DNA of 26,604 nucleotides from an uncultured Oscillospiraceae bacterium (GTDB lineage: Bacteria > Bacillota > Clostridia > Oscillospirales > Oscillospiraceae): the NCBI GenBank assembly GCA_958426425.1, contig CATZYY010000020.1, positions 1 through 26,604 of the forward strand, read 5' to 3'. The translations under genes were made by a program, and so were the position numbers. The stretch's first letter is position 1, and the number at the start of each line of letters is the position of its first letter. The notes beneath the pieces are model-generated. The model did no database searches, had not been told where the DNA came from, and saw nothing but the letters and a program-made list of their open reading frames with translations. Positions 1-6,427 of this stretch are shown here, piece by piece.

Positions 1-569
1 GCCGCCAGCAATCCCGCCATCCCCCGCAGCCGCAGGCAGTAGAGAGACAGCGCCCCATACAGGCACAGGCTGGAGACGGACAGGGCCACCATCCAGGAAA
101 GGGAGACGCCCCCCTCTGCCAGATACCACAGCATCAAATTGGCCGGTACGCACACCAGCACCGACACGCTTCCGAATACCAGCATCCGCAGGGCCGTCAT
201 GGTCCGCAGAGAGATCCGGCAGGTCTGCCGCCACTCCAGTGTGCCGGACTGGGCCTCCTTCCAAGCCGTCAGCAGATGGAGTGCGGCATACAATGCCGGG
301 GACAGCAGAAACAGCGTCGGGCCCAACGGGCCCTGCCGGGCCGCCGCGGCCGCCGCCGGCAGCAGGCACAAAACCAGAACCAGCGCCGAGAGGAACAGGC
401 AGTCCGCCGCCCCAAAAAACAGCGTCTGCAGGCCGACTGCCCTCATGGTTTCCGCCAAAGCATGCCAGAAACCCGGCCTGGGCGGAAGCCCGGCATCCAG
501 AATCCTGGTCACAGCATCATCCTTTTCCGCGGCGGTTGGCATCGGGATCTCGTTCCAGCGGTCATCCAT
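1..569 (-). CDS. Membrane protein next to ECF sigma factor, 3' end outside window
   Basis: An open frame starts at ATG 569 and runs off the left edge after 189 codons, so the C-terminus is not seen. The first ~45 residues are polar and cytoplasmic-looking. Then come at least four hydrophobic segments, including FLSALVLVLCLLPAAAAAA, LFLLSPALYAALHLLTAW and a segment around MLVFGSVSVLVCVP, so it is a polytopic membrane protein. Its ATG lies inside the end of the sigma-factor gene (ATGGATGA overlap), so the two are translationally coupled. In Clostridia, membrane proteins encoded directly after an ECF sigma gene are often anti-sigma factors or sensors. That role is inferred from position only, as I recognise no ZAS zinc motif or other named domain in the visible part. 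Confidence 0.75.
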   Translation of the reverse strand, partial: MDDRWNEIPMPTAAEKDDAVTRILDAGLPPRPGFWHALAETMRAVGLQTLFFGAADCLFLSALVLVLCLLPAAAAAARQGPLGPTLFLLSPALYAALHLLTAWKEAQSGTLEWRQTCRISLRTMTALRMLVFGSVSVLVCVPANLMLWYLAEGGVSLSWMVALSVSSLCLYGALSLYCLRLRGMAGLLA

Positions 570-1092
570 GTGGATCAAACTCCTCTCTCAAACGCTTCAG
601 CAAGCGGTAATAGCGGGATTTCACCGCCGCCTCCGGCTCCCCCAGCGCGGCGGCAATCTCCGGGAAGGACTGCTCTGCATAGAGACGCAGGCGGAACACC
701 GCCTGGACCTGGGGCTCCAGGCCGGAGACAAAGCCTTCGATCTGTTCCAGCAGCGCCCGGTCCCGGATCCGGGCGGTAAAATCCTCCTCCGGCGGCACCT
801 CCAGTTCCTCTATGGGCAGGGGCGTCAGGCGGGAACGGCGGCGGGCGTCGATGACCTTGTTGGCGGCGATCCGGTAAAGCCAGGTGCGGAACGTCCCCCG
901 TTCCGCCCGATAGGCGGGCAGCGCCCGCAGCATGGCCAGGAAAATGGACTGGGTCAGGTCCATGGCATCCTCCTTGTGGCCGGTCTGGCGGTAGACAAAG
1001 CGGTAGATCTCATCGTAGTGGGCCCGGATCAAACGATCCGCCGCCGTCCGGGAGCCCTTGCGCTGTATCTCCCGGATCCATTGCTCTTCCAC
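562..1092 (-). CDS. ECF-type RNA polymerase sigma factor (sigma-70 family)
   Basis: The product has 176 aa, a normal length for an ECF sigma factor. Region 2 covers roughly residues 15-85, with core-binding and -10 recognition features such as YDEIYRFVYRQTGHKEDAMD, FRTWLYRIAANKVID and a basic RRRSR stretch. Region 4 covers about residues 115-172, ending in the recognition helix EPEAAVKSRYYRLLKRLREEF. I chose GTG 1092 as start because a purine-rich GGAAAGGCGGTGAGG lies just upstream and the sigma homology begins immediately after. The frame stays open upstream, but that part is Pro/Arg/Leu-rich and unlike protein. The gene overlaps the membrane-protein gene that follows, which may encode its partner. 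No typical ECF promoter could be placed with confidence upstream, so autoregulation is open. Confidence 0.88.
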   Translation of the reverse strand: MEEQWIREIQRKGSRTAADRLIRAHYDEIYRFVYRQTGHKEDAMDLTQSIFLAMLRALPAYRAERGTFRTWLYRIAANKVIDARRRSRLTPLPIEELEVPPEEDFTARIRDRALLEQIEGFVSGLEPQVQAVFRLRLYAEQSFPEIAAALGEPEAAVKSRYYRLLKRLREEFDPHG

Positions 1093-1505
1093 TGCCTCAC
1101 CGCCTTTCCAACTATATATTCGCACAATAGGGTACCATCGTTTCAGAAAAAGGAGAAGATTTTTTTGCCATGGCGTTCCGCGTTTGTTTTGGGTGCCCGA
1201 AAACGCGCAGGATCTGCGCCGCTGTAAACAAGGTAGCGAATCTCCGAGGAGCAGGAAATGCGGCGGGGCGCTTTGGCTGATACCGGAACTCGGAAGCAAA
1301 TCAGGCAAACGTTGCCGCCTGTGAGGGGCTGTGTGGGGCTTTGGCAGAAGGAGAAGCATCCGGGAGACGCTGAGGAGGCTGTGGGCCGTGTGGGGCCTGT
1401 GTGGGCGGAGGTTGACGAGGGAGTTTTGCAGGGATATCTCCAAAGTGAAAATACCATGAAACGTGGAACTGCATCCCGGTCACAGCGGCCCGTGTTGCGG
1501 GCCGA
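1093..1505. other. Intergenic stretch between sigma factor and two-component system; no gene recognised
   Basis: About 410 bases separate the divergent sigma-factor and response-regulator genes. Frames are open on both strands, but their translations are dominated by Pro, Arg, Ser and Trp and look like GC-rich shadows. On the plus strand, 1330-1450 gives a short basic stretch (around RRLWAVWGLCGRR) that could be a decayed gene end. I do not trust it. The sequence should contain the sigma-factor promoter, which I could not assign. Confidence 0.5.
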
Positions 1506-1539
1506 CATCATTGACAATGATGCCGCAGGATGATACGCT
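1506..1539 (+). promoter_or_regulatory. Promoter of the two-component operon with palindrome over the -35
   Basis: A -35 TTGACA at 1511-1516 is followed, after 17 bp, by TACGCT at 1534-1539, 24 bp before the start codon of the response regulator. A perfect inverted repeat CATCATTG-A-CAATGATG (1506-1522) covers the -35, which is the position of a repressor or autoregulatory operator. GGGAGGTAGGG just before ATG 1564 is the ribosome-binding site. Confidence 0.7.
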
Positions 1540-1563
1540 TTCACCTATCAGGGAGGTAGGGCT

Positions 1564-2238
1564 ATGTATCGTATTTTTGTGGTAGAGGACGATGAGGTTA
1601 TTGCCGGAGCCGTGGAACGGCATCTGGCGGGATGGGGCTATACAGTCCGCTGCGCCCGGGCCTTCGACCGGGTGCTTCAGGAATTTGCAGACTTTGATCC
1701 CCATCTGGTCCTGCTGGACATCGCTCTACCCTTCTTCAACGGCTACCACTGGTGCCAGGAGATCCGCAAAATCTCCAAAGTGCCCATTTTGTTCCTGACC
1801 TCTGCCGGGGATAGCGTTAACACTGTCATGGCCATGCAGCTGGGAGGCGATGACCTCCTGTCCAAACCTTTTGAACTCCAGGTCCTCTCCGCCAAAGTCC
1901 AAGCCATGCTGCGGCGGGCCTATGACTTCGGCCCGCCTGCCCGGCTGCTCCAGTGCGGCGGAGCAGTGCTGAATGTATCCGACGGAACACTGACTGCTGC
2001 CGGACAGCGGGTGGAATTGACGCGCAATGAATTCCGCATTCTGGAGATGCTGCTGGAACACAAGGGCCAGACTGTCAGTCGGGAGGCCCTGATGACCCGG
2101 CTGTGGGAATCCGACAGCTTCGTGGACGAGAACACCCTCACCGTCAACGTGGGACGCCTGCGGCGGAAACTGGAGGCGGCGGGGCTGCCGGACCTGATCC
2201 GCACCCGCAAGGGGACCGGCTATCTGGTGGAGGATTGA
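1564..2238 (+). CDS. BceR-like OmpR/PhoB-family response regulator
   Basis: The product has 224 aa. The receiver domain (1-115) has the acidic pocket E8-D9-D10, phosphoacceptor D52 (VLLDIALP), T79 and K101 (LLSKPF). The OmpR/PhoB winged-helix effector (about 126-224) includes VELTRNEFRILEMLL and the recognition region NTLTVNVGRLRRKLE, ending in the usual RKGTGYLV wing. The next gene is a short-loop BceS-like kinase 3 bp downstream, followed by a BceA-like ATPase. Together this fits a Bce module sensing cell-wall-active peptides. It probably acts on the site at 3229-3242 in front of the transporter gene. It appears intact although its target transporter is broken. Confidence 0.92.
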   Translation: MYRIFVVEDDEVIAGAVERHLAGWGYTVRCARAFDRVLQEFADFDPHLVLLDIALPFFNGYHWCQEIRKISKVPILFLTSAGDSVNTVMAMQLGGDDLLSKPFELQVLSAKVQAMLRRAYDFGPPARLLQCGGAVLNVSDGTLTAAGQRVELTRNEFRILEMLLEHKGQTVSREALMTRLWESDSFVDENTLTVNVGRLRRKLEAAGLPDLIRTRKGTGYLVED

Positions 2239-2241
2239 GCG

Positions 2242-3225
2242 ATGGAGCTGCTTGCATATCTGCGGCGGCAGTGGAAGCTGCTGGTGCTGCTGGCGGGGAT
2301 CGCCGCCGTGTTCGCGGCGGTGTTCTCCCTGTATGACCTTCCCGTGGAGGCGGTGGGCTACGCAGCGCTATTGTGCCTCGTATTGGGAGCGGCACTGTTT
2401 GTTCTGGGCTTCCGGCGCTTCCGCGCCCGGCACCGGGAGCTGCGACGGCTGCTGGAGCGGGCGGAGGAACCGGAGCTGCCCCTCCCCCCTGCCGACAGTT
2501 TGCTGGAGGAGGACTACCAGTCCCTGCTGACGGCGGTGGCGGCCCACCGCACCCGCCTGCTGGCCCGGGAGCGGGACAAGCTGGAGGACATGACCGACTA
2601 CTATACCCTCTGGGCCCACCAGATCAAAACCCCTATGGCCGCCGCCGGACTGCTGCTTCAGGAGGACCCGCCGCCCCGGGAGGCTCTGGAGGCGGAGCTT
2701 TTAAAGATCGGTCAGTATGTGGACATGGTGCTGGGGTATCTCAGGCTGGACAGCGACGCCACCGACTATGTCTTCTGCGACACGGACCTGGATGACCTGC
2801 TGCGCCAGGTGGTGCGGAAATTTGCCCGGCTGTTCATCCTCAAGCACATTGCCCTGGACTTCCGGGACACGGGCCGCACGGTGCTCACCGACGGCAAATG
2901 GCTGAGCTTCGTGGTGGAGCAGCTGCTGTCCAACGCACTGAAATACACCCCCGCCGGGGGCACCGTCCGCATCTACGGTGACGGAGAAACCTTGGTCATC
3001 GCGGACAGCGGCATCGGCATCCGGGAGGAGGACCTTCCCCGGATTTTTGAAAAGGGCTTCACCGGCTACAACGGCCGTACCGGGCAGAAGTCCACCGGCA
3101 TCGGGCTGTATCTCAGCCGCCGGGTGACGGAAAAACTGGGCCACGATCTCACCATCGTCTCCCGGACCGGCCAGGGCACCATCGCCCGGCTGGACCTGAG
3201 CCGCCGGAAGCGGGTCATGGAGTGA
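2242..3225 (+). CDS. BceS-like intramembrane-sensing histidine kinase
   Basis: The product has 327 aa. Two membrane helices (about 12-30 and 37-57) are joined by only a few residues, so there is almost no extracellular sensor. This is the hallmark of BceS kinases, which read the state of the partner ABC transporter rather than a ligand. The H-box WAHQIKTP has H126. The ATPase domain has the N-box EQLLSNALKYTP (N231), G1 DSGIGI (255-260), the Bce-typical FEKGFTGYNGR and G2 STGIGLYLS (284-292). It starts 3 bp after the regulator stop, so the two are surely co-transcribed. Because the transporter gene downstream is truncated and no BceB permease is present, this kinase may have lost its native input. 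Confidence 0.92.
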   Translation: MELLAYLRRQWKLLVLLAGIAAVFAAVFSLYDLPVEAVGYAALLCLVLGAALFVLGFRRFRARHRELRRLLERAEEPELPLPPADSLLEEDYQSLLTAVAAHRTRLLARERDKLEDMTDYYTLWAHQIKTPMAAAGLLLQEDPPPREALEAELLKIGQYVDMVLGYLRLDSDATDYVFCDTDLDDLLRQVVRKFARLFILKHIALDFRDTGRTVLTDGKWLSFVVEQLLSNALKYTPAGGTVRIYGDGETLVIADSGIGIREEDLPRIFEKGFTGYNGRTGQKSTGIGLYLSRRVTEKLGHDLTIVSRTGQGTIARLDLSRRKRVME

Positions 3226-3228
3226 ACC

Positions 3229-3302
3229 TTACAAAACTGTTAGATACGGAGCCGGACTGTAAGCCAGAACCATGGCGGACAGCCCGGCTCCCCTGTTATA
3301 CT
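3229..3302 (+). promoter_or_regulatory. BceR-type operator and promoter of the ABC transporter gene
   Basis: TTACA-AAAC-TGTTA at 3229-3242 matches the known BceR-type site TNACA-N4-TGTAA with one mismatch in the second half. It begins 3 bp after the kinase stop. A -10-like TATACT lies at 3297-3302 with no good -35, as expected for an activated promoter. Between them is an 8-bp inverted repeat, GGAGCCGG (3248-3255) with CCGGCTCC (3284-3291). The transporter RBS AAGGAGG lies close before ATG 3334. Confidence 0.65.
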
Positions 3303-3333
3303 GGAGCCAACCCAAGCAAGGAGGCATTTCTCT

Positions 3334-3903
3334 ATGGCACTGCTGGAAGTACAGCATCTTCAAAAAATCTACACAACCCGCTTCGGCGGCAATCCCGTTC
3401 AGGCCCTCTCCAACGTGAATTTCTCCGTGGAGCCGGGGGAGTATGTAGCCATTATGGGCGAGTCCGGCTCCGGCAAGACTACCCTTTTGAACATCCTGGC
3501 CGCCCTGGACCGGCCCACCTCAGGCGAGGTGTTTCTCAACGGCAAGGCCCTCTCCGACATCCGGGAGCGGGATCTGGCGGCCTTCCGCCGGTCTCACCTG
3601 GGCTTCGTGTTCCAGGACTTCAACCTGCTGGACACCTTCTCCCTCCAGGACAACATCTTCCTTCCTCTGGTGCTGGCGGGGAAGGACTACCCCGCCATGC
3701 GCAAGCAGCTCCAGCCCATTGCGGAGCAGCTGGGCATCTCGGACATCCTGACCAAGTACCCCTATGAGGTCTCCGGCGGTCAGAAGCAGCGGGCGGCAGT
3801 AATGGTAGAAGAGTGCAATGAACAGGAGGCAGAATCTCTGATTCCTGTGATAGAGTCTGTTCTCTCTGCACTTCGAGCGAAGGACACCATAGAGATTGGA
3901 TAG
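3334..3903 (+). pseudogene. Truncated BceA-like ABC transporter ATPase fused to an unrelated 3' end
   Basis: The first ~155 residues are a clear MacB/BceA-type ATPase: Walker A GESGSGKTT (42-50), Q-loop Q94 in FVFQDFN, and signature VSGGQKQR (147-153). Right after KQRAA (about base 3798) the family sequence stops. Walker B, D-loop and H-loop are missing, and a 34-residue tail (MVEECNEQEAESLIP... to ...TIEIG) of lower GC follows to the TAG. The frame is 189 aa against roughly 250 for the family. The permease gene that should follow is absent. It cannot hydrolyse ATP normally, so I call it a broken gene produced by a deletion whose right side came from another gene. I do not recognise the tail; a mobile-element gene is plausible given the KTR gene beside it. 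Confidence 0.85.
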
Positions 3904-3911
3904 AAAACATA

Positions 3912-3959
3912 AAAAAAGCAGAGCCTGCTGATCCCTTCATCCGGGAAAAGCAGGCTCTG
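3912..3959 (-). terminator. Intrinsic terminator of the KTR gene
   Basis: Perfect 11-bp arms CAGAGCCTGCT (3919-3929) and AGCAGGCTCTG (3949-3959) enclose a 19-base loop. Read on the minus strand, the stem is followed by C and seven T. It serves the minus-strand KTR gene and may also stop plus-strand transcripts from the broken ATPase gene. Confidence 0.8.
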
Positions 3960-3963
3960 TGCT

Positions 3964-4140
3964 TTAAGCATCTGGCTCGTCGCTCAATACCATCTTCAGT
4001 TTTACCACATTGACCAAGTACTCTTTTTTACACTTTTGGCAGTAAAGCGGAAATTTTACTAAAACAGTTTCTTCATATACCTTGACTTTTGTTTTGCTGC
4101 CGCATTGTGGACACCCTATCCACTTGGATTCATGCCGCAT
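3964..4140 (-). CDS. Cysteine-rich KTR family protein
   Basis: This is a 58-aa zinc-ribbon-like protein with Cys pairs at C10-x2-C13 (GCPQCGSKTK) and C34-x2-C37 (LYCQKCKKEYLVN), ending in EPDA. The pattern (tryptophan-lead, CPxCG-KT, FPLYCxKCK, terminal EPDA) is that of the Cys_rich_KTR family, commonly found in Clostridial conjugative elements and near resistance genes. Its biochemical role is unknown. ATG 4140 is preferred over TTG 4152 because GGTGAT lies 5-10 bases before it. The gene is AT-richer than its neighbours, sits convergent to the broken ATPase gene, and is the only recognisable piece of a mobile element here. Confidence 0.8.
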   Translation of the reverse strand: MRHESKWIGCPQCGSKTKVKVYEETVLVKFPLYCQKCKKEYLVNVVKLKMVLSDEPDA

Positions 4141-4215
4141 AGAAATCACCAATTCATTTTATTAATACGAGTTCAATAATTACATCTGATTTTTCTTCAC
4201 TACCGTCCAATCATA

Positions 4216-4596
4216 CTATGAAAAAGCCGCCAATTTTGCAAGCAAATAGGTCAGGGAACTGTCATAGAAGACGAAATCATCTGCCAAACCGACATTTTTT
4301 GCCTCCACGGCTACTTTGCGTACGATAGCTTGTTCCGGCCTGACCAGGAACAAGATCTTTATGTCCTGTTCGTTCTGCCGGATAGACCGGCAGATATCAA
4401 CTGCCTGCTCCATATCCGCTTGATCTGCAATATCCAAGATCACTACATCAGCATGGAAAATATCAATGCCAACGACAGCCTGTGAATAATTGAGCTGGGC
4501 AGCCCATAGGAAATCAAGCTCCGGCTTTGATTGAAAGGACGCCGACAATCCCTGCCCGAGCATCTTATTGGATGATATAAATAGAACTGTTTTCAT
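4216..4596 (-). CDS. Pseudo-receiver (response-regulator-like) protein, copy 1
   Basis: The product is 126 aa, a stand-alone receiver-like fold: beta1 MKTVLFISSN, beta3 ADVVILDIAD, beta4 KILFLVRPE and the end GLADDFVFYDSSLTYL. The acidic pair after beta1 is absent (SSNK). An Asp is kept in VVILDI, but the conserved Lys of the K-P motif is replaced by FVFYD, so normal phosphotransfer is doubtful. There is no output domain. It is a clear paralogue of the protein at 20887-21267: same length of 126 aa, shared MxKTVL start and shared DDFVFYDxSLxYL. ATG 4596 follows GAAGGTG at good distance. It is AT-richer than the rest and has none of the 15-bp operators. It may be the last gene of the long operon, about 100 bp after the previous stop. 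Confidence 0.75.
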   Translation of the reverse strand: MKTVLFISSNKMLGQGLSASFQSKPELDFLWAAQLNYSQAVVGIDIFHADVVILDIADQADMEQAVDICRSIRQNEQDIKILFLVRPEQAIVRKVAVEAKNVGLADDFVFYDSSLTYLLAKLAAFS

Positions 4597-4700
4597 GATC
4601 GGCACCTTCTATCCAATGCAAATGTTTTCCTGATTGATTTCGATGGGTATCCTGCCCCTCAGTCACACGATAGGATTCCTTGGTGAATCCTCCCTTTGGT

Positions 4701-5270
4701 TTACGCCCACGGGTCGGCGGCTTTTGGGGTGCGGACACCGGTAAGCAAATACTGCTCCCAGAGGAACCATTTTCCGTCGCTGCCACGCTGACGCAGCTTG
4801 ATGGGGCGGGGGGCGTCCGCGCCGCCGCAGGGGATGAACAGCTTCATATAGCCATGCTCCTCACCGGAGACATGGTTGCTTTCGACTCGGATCGTATACG
4901 GCTGAGCAGGCGTATAGTTGTTGTCAGGAGTTGAACCCACAAAGTAGGTGAAGGGCAGGTAGGTTTTTCCGTCCCGGAACCGGTCATTCAGGAAGGAGAT
5001 GTCCTGCCCGTTCAGGGGCCGTGGTCCCCGCAGCCAGTTCAGCATCTCCTGGCCGATCTGCCGGTCGGCAGCATAGGCGCACAGGGCCAGGACGGTCAGC
5101 GCAGCCGTCTGAAAGGGGGTGGCAAGGGCCGCCTCCGGGAGCGCCTGCATCTCAGTCAGGCTCTCGGGGAGCGCCGCGAAGGTGAAGGCTTCACTCTTGT
5201 TTCCGATGGATGTGGCCGCCGTCATAACGGTGTCCATGGCAGAATTTTTCAGTTTGTCGAAAATACTCAT
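4701..5270 (-). CDS. Hypothetical cytosolic protein sharing a domain with the lipoprotein at 24348-25184
   Basis: The product has 189 aa with no signal peptide or membrane helix. It begins MSIFDKLKNSAMDTV, an amphipathic N-terminus. Residues ~35-189 match the C-terminal domain of the lipoprotein at 24348: both have LRGPRPxNGxD, RDKTYLP or RDGKTYLP, a stretch close to DNNYTPxxPxT, and end in LTGxRxPxxxDPW. It may be the DUF6935 family; I am not certain of that label. Start ATG 5270 is set by AAAGGAGAATCTGC. It belongs to the long minus-strand operon, 44 bp after the lipoprotein gene before it. The pairing of one cytosolic and one exported copy of the same domain suggests a common ligand or partner on both sides of the membrane (inference). 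Confidence 0.8.
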   Translation of the reverse strand: MSIFDKLKNSAMDTVMTAATSIGNKSEAFTFAALPESLTEMQALPEAALATPFQTAALTVLALCAYAADRQIGQEMLNWLRGPRPLNGQDISFLNDRFRDGKTYLPFTYFVGSTPDNNYTPAQPYTIRVESNHVSGEEHGYMKLFIPCGGADAPRPIKLRQRGSDGKWFLWEQYLLTGVRTPKAADPWA

Positions 5271-5314
5271 GCAGATTCTCCTTTCGCGCCGGTCGTTATC
5301 TTGCATTTCTTTCC

Positions 5315-6412
5315 TCAGCCATAGGTGCGCACCAAATCTAGGCAAATCATCTCTTCACCAAAAAAGGGCGGACAAACGCCGGTTTCCCAATCCTGCTCGA
5401 TGTAGAGGTAATCGCCGGTGGGATCGATCCTCACCGGGAAACTGCCGCTGACAGAGCCACCCATCCCGTCAGATAGCTCCAGACGAAGGCAGCCGTTCTC
5501 CATGCGCCAGATGCCGGTGTAAGCAAGTGTGTACTCCTGCCCGTCCTCCGGCTGGTGGTAGAGATTGACGATACCTTCATAGTCCGGCTCAGTACTGTCC
5601 CCCCAGCTGATTTCCATGTCCCAGTGTTCACAGGACCAGTTGGTGTAGGCCAGCTCCCAGGCCGTGGGCGGATCCCACCGGATGTCCCCGGGGAACTCCC
5701 AGTCATCGGGATAGTCTAGCCCGGTCACATCTCCCCAAATTGCAAAATCCAGCAGGATGGGATTCTCCGGATAGCCAGGTATACTGAGAGCATCGTATTC
5801 ATCTACATCCGGAAACCATTCGCACATCGGGCCGTTGTCCGGCTCAAGGGTGATATGGACATCGGGTAAGGGGTGAGAATCATCCAGGTTTTTGAAGATC
5901 AGCACAGGCCGGGCACTTCTTGCCTGATAGAGGACCTCATCTGTGACCTCCCCCACTTCGAATTGGGAAGGCACCCATGTGATATGCTCTACGGTCAGCA
6001 TGGTCGTTTCATCCCGGGGGACGATGCAAAACAAATCGCCGTAGCCCGGGCCAAGGATATGTTCAGCCGGTATATGCAGCAGGAACGGCATCGCCTCGAC
6101 CAATCCGGCACAATTTTCCCATAGCCAATCGGACAGTGGTGTGGAGTCTCCCTGTTCCCGGTAGCCCAGGTAGGCCACTGCGCCGGCGTACTGGTCGTCG
6201 AACGCCATGGCGTCATACAATAGCTCCAGAGACTCCTCCGCTGGCTTCGAATCAACTCCCACACCAGAATCTCCCTTGCTGCCGGAAAGAGATCCCACCG
6301 AACCGTCCGTTTCAACGGGCGGTGTGTTTTTTCCTCCACAGGCGGTCAGACCCAGAACCAGCGCCATACACAGAACCGCCGGAAGGAACCGACACCGGAT
6401 CAAATGCTTCAT
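5315..6412 (-). CDS. Lipoprotein, family A (YLGY/CIVP type)
   Basis: The product has 365 aa with a signal peptide and lipobox LTAC (C25), so it is anchored on the outer face of the membrane. After a Gly/Ser/Glu linker comes a domain with AVAYLGYREQGD, PFLLHIPAEHILG, LFCIVPRDE and PVLIFKNLD. The same order of motifs is present in the lipoproteins at 8997-10190 and, more weakly, at 23355-24332. I call this family A for convenience. The C-terminal ~100 residues (YTGIWRMENGCLRLEL) look like a beta-rich lipocalin- or carbohydrate-binding-like domain, also echoed in the 8997 protein. It follows the TPM gene by 15 bp. No named family is recognised and there are no catalytic motifs. Confidence 0.8.
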   Translation of the reverse strand: MKHLIRCRFLPAVLCMALVLGLTACGGKNTPPVETDGSVGSLSGSKGDSGVGVDSKPAEESLELLYDAMAFDDQYAGAVAYLGYREQGDSTPLSDWLWENCAGLVEAMPFLLHIPAEHILGPGYGDLFCIVPRDETTMLTVEHITWVPSQFEVGEVTDEVLYQARSARPVLIFKNLDDSHPLPDVHITLEPDNGPMCEWFPDVDEYDALSIPGYPENPILLDFAIWGDVTGLDYPDDWEFPGDIRWDPPTAWELAYTNWSCEHWDMEISWGDSTEPDYEGIVNLYHQPEDGQEYTLAYTGIWRMENGCLRLELSDGMGGSVSGSFPVRIDPTGDYLYIEQDWETGVCPPFFGEEMICLDLVRTYG

Positions 6413-6427
6413 GACGCGTCCCCCTTC

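Noticed and set aside
4670..4695. Small hairpin AGGATTC/GAATCCT after the 4701 gene
   Set aside because: The stem is only 7 bp with no T-run on the minus strand; too weak to call a terminator.
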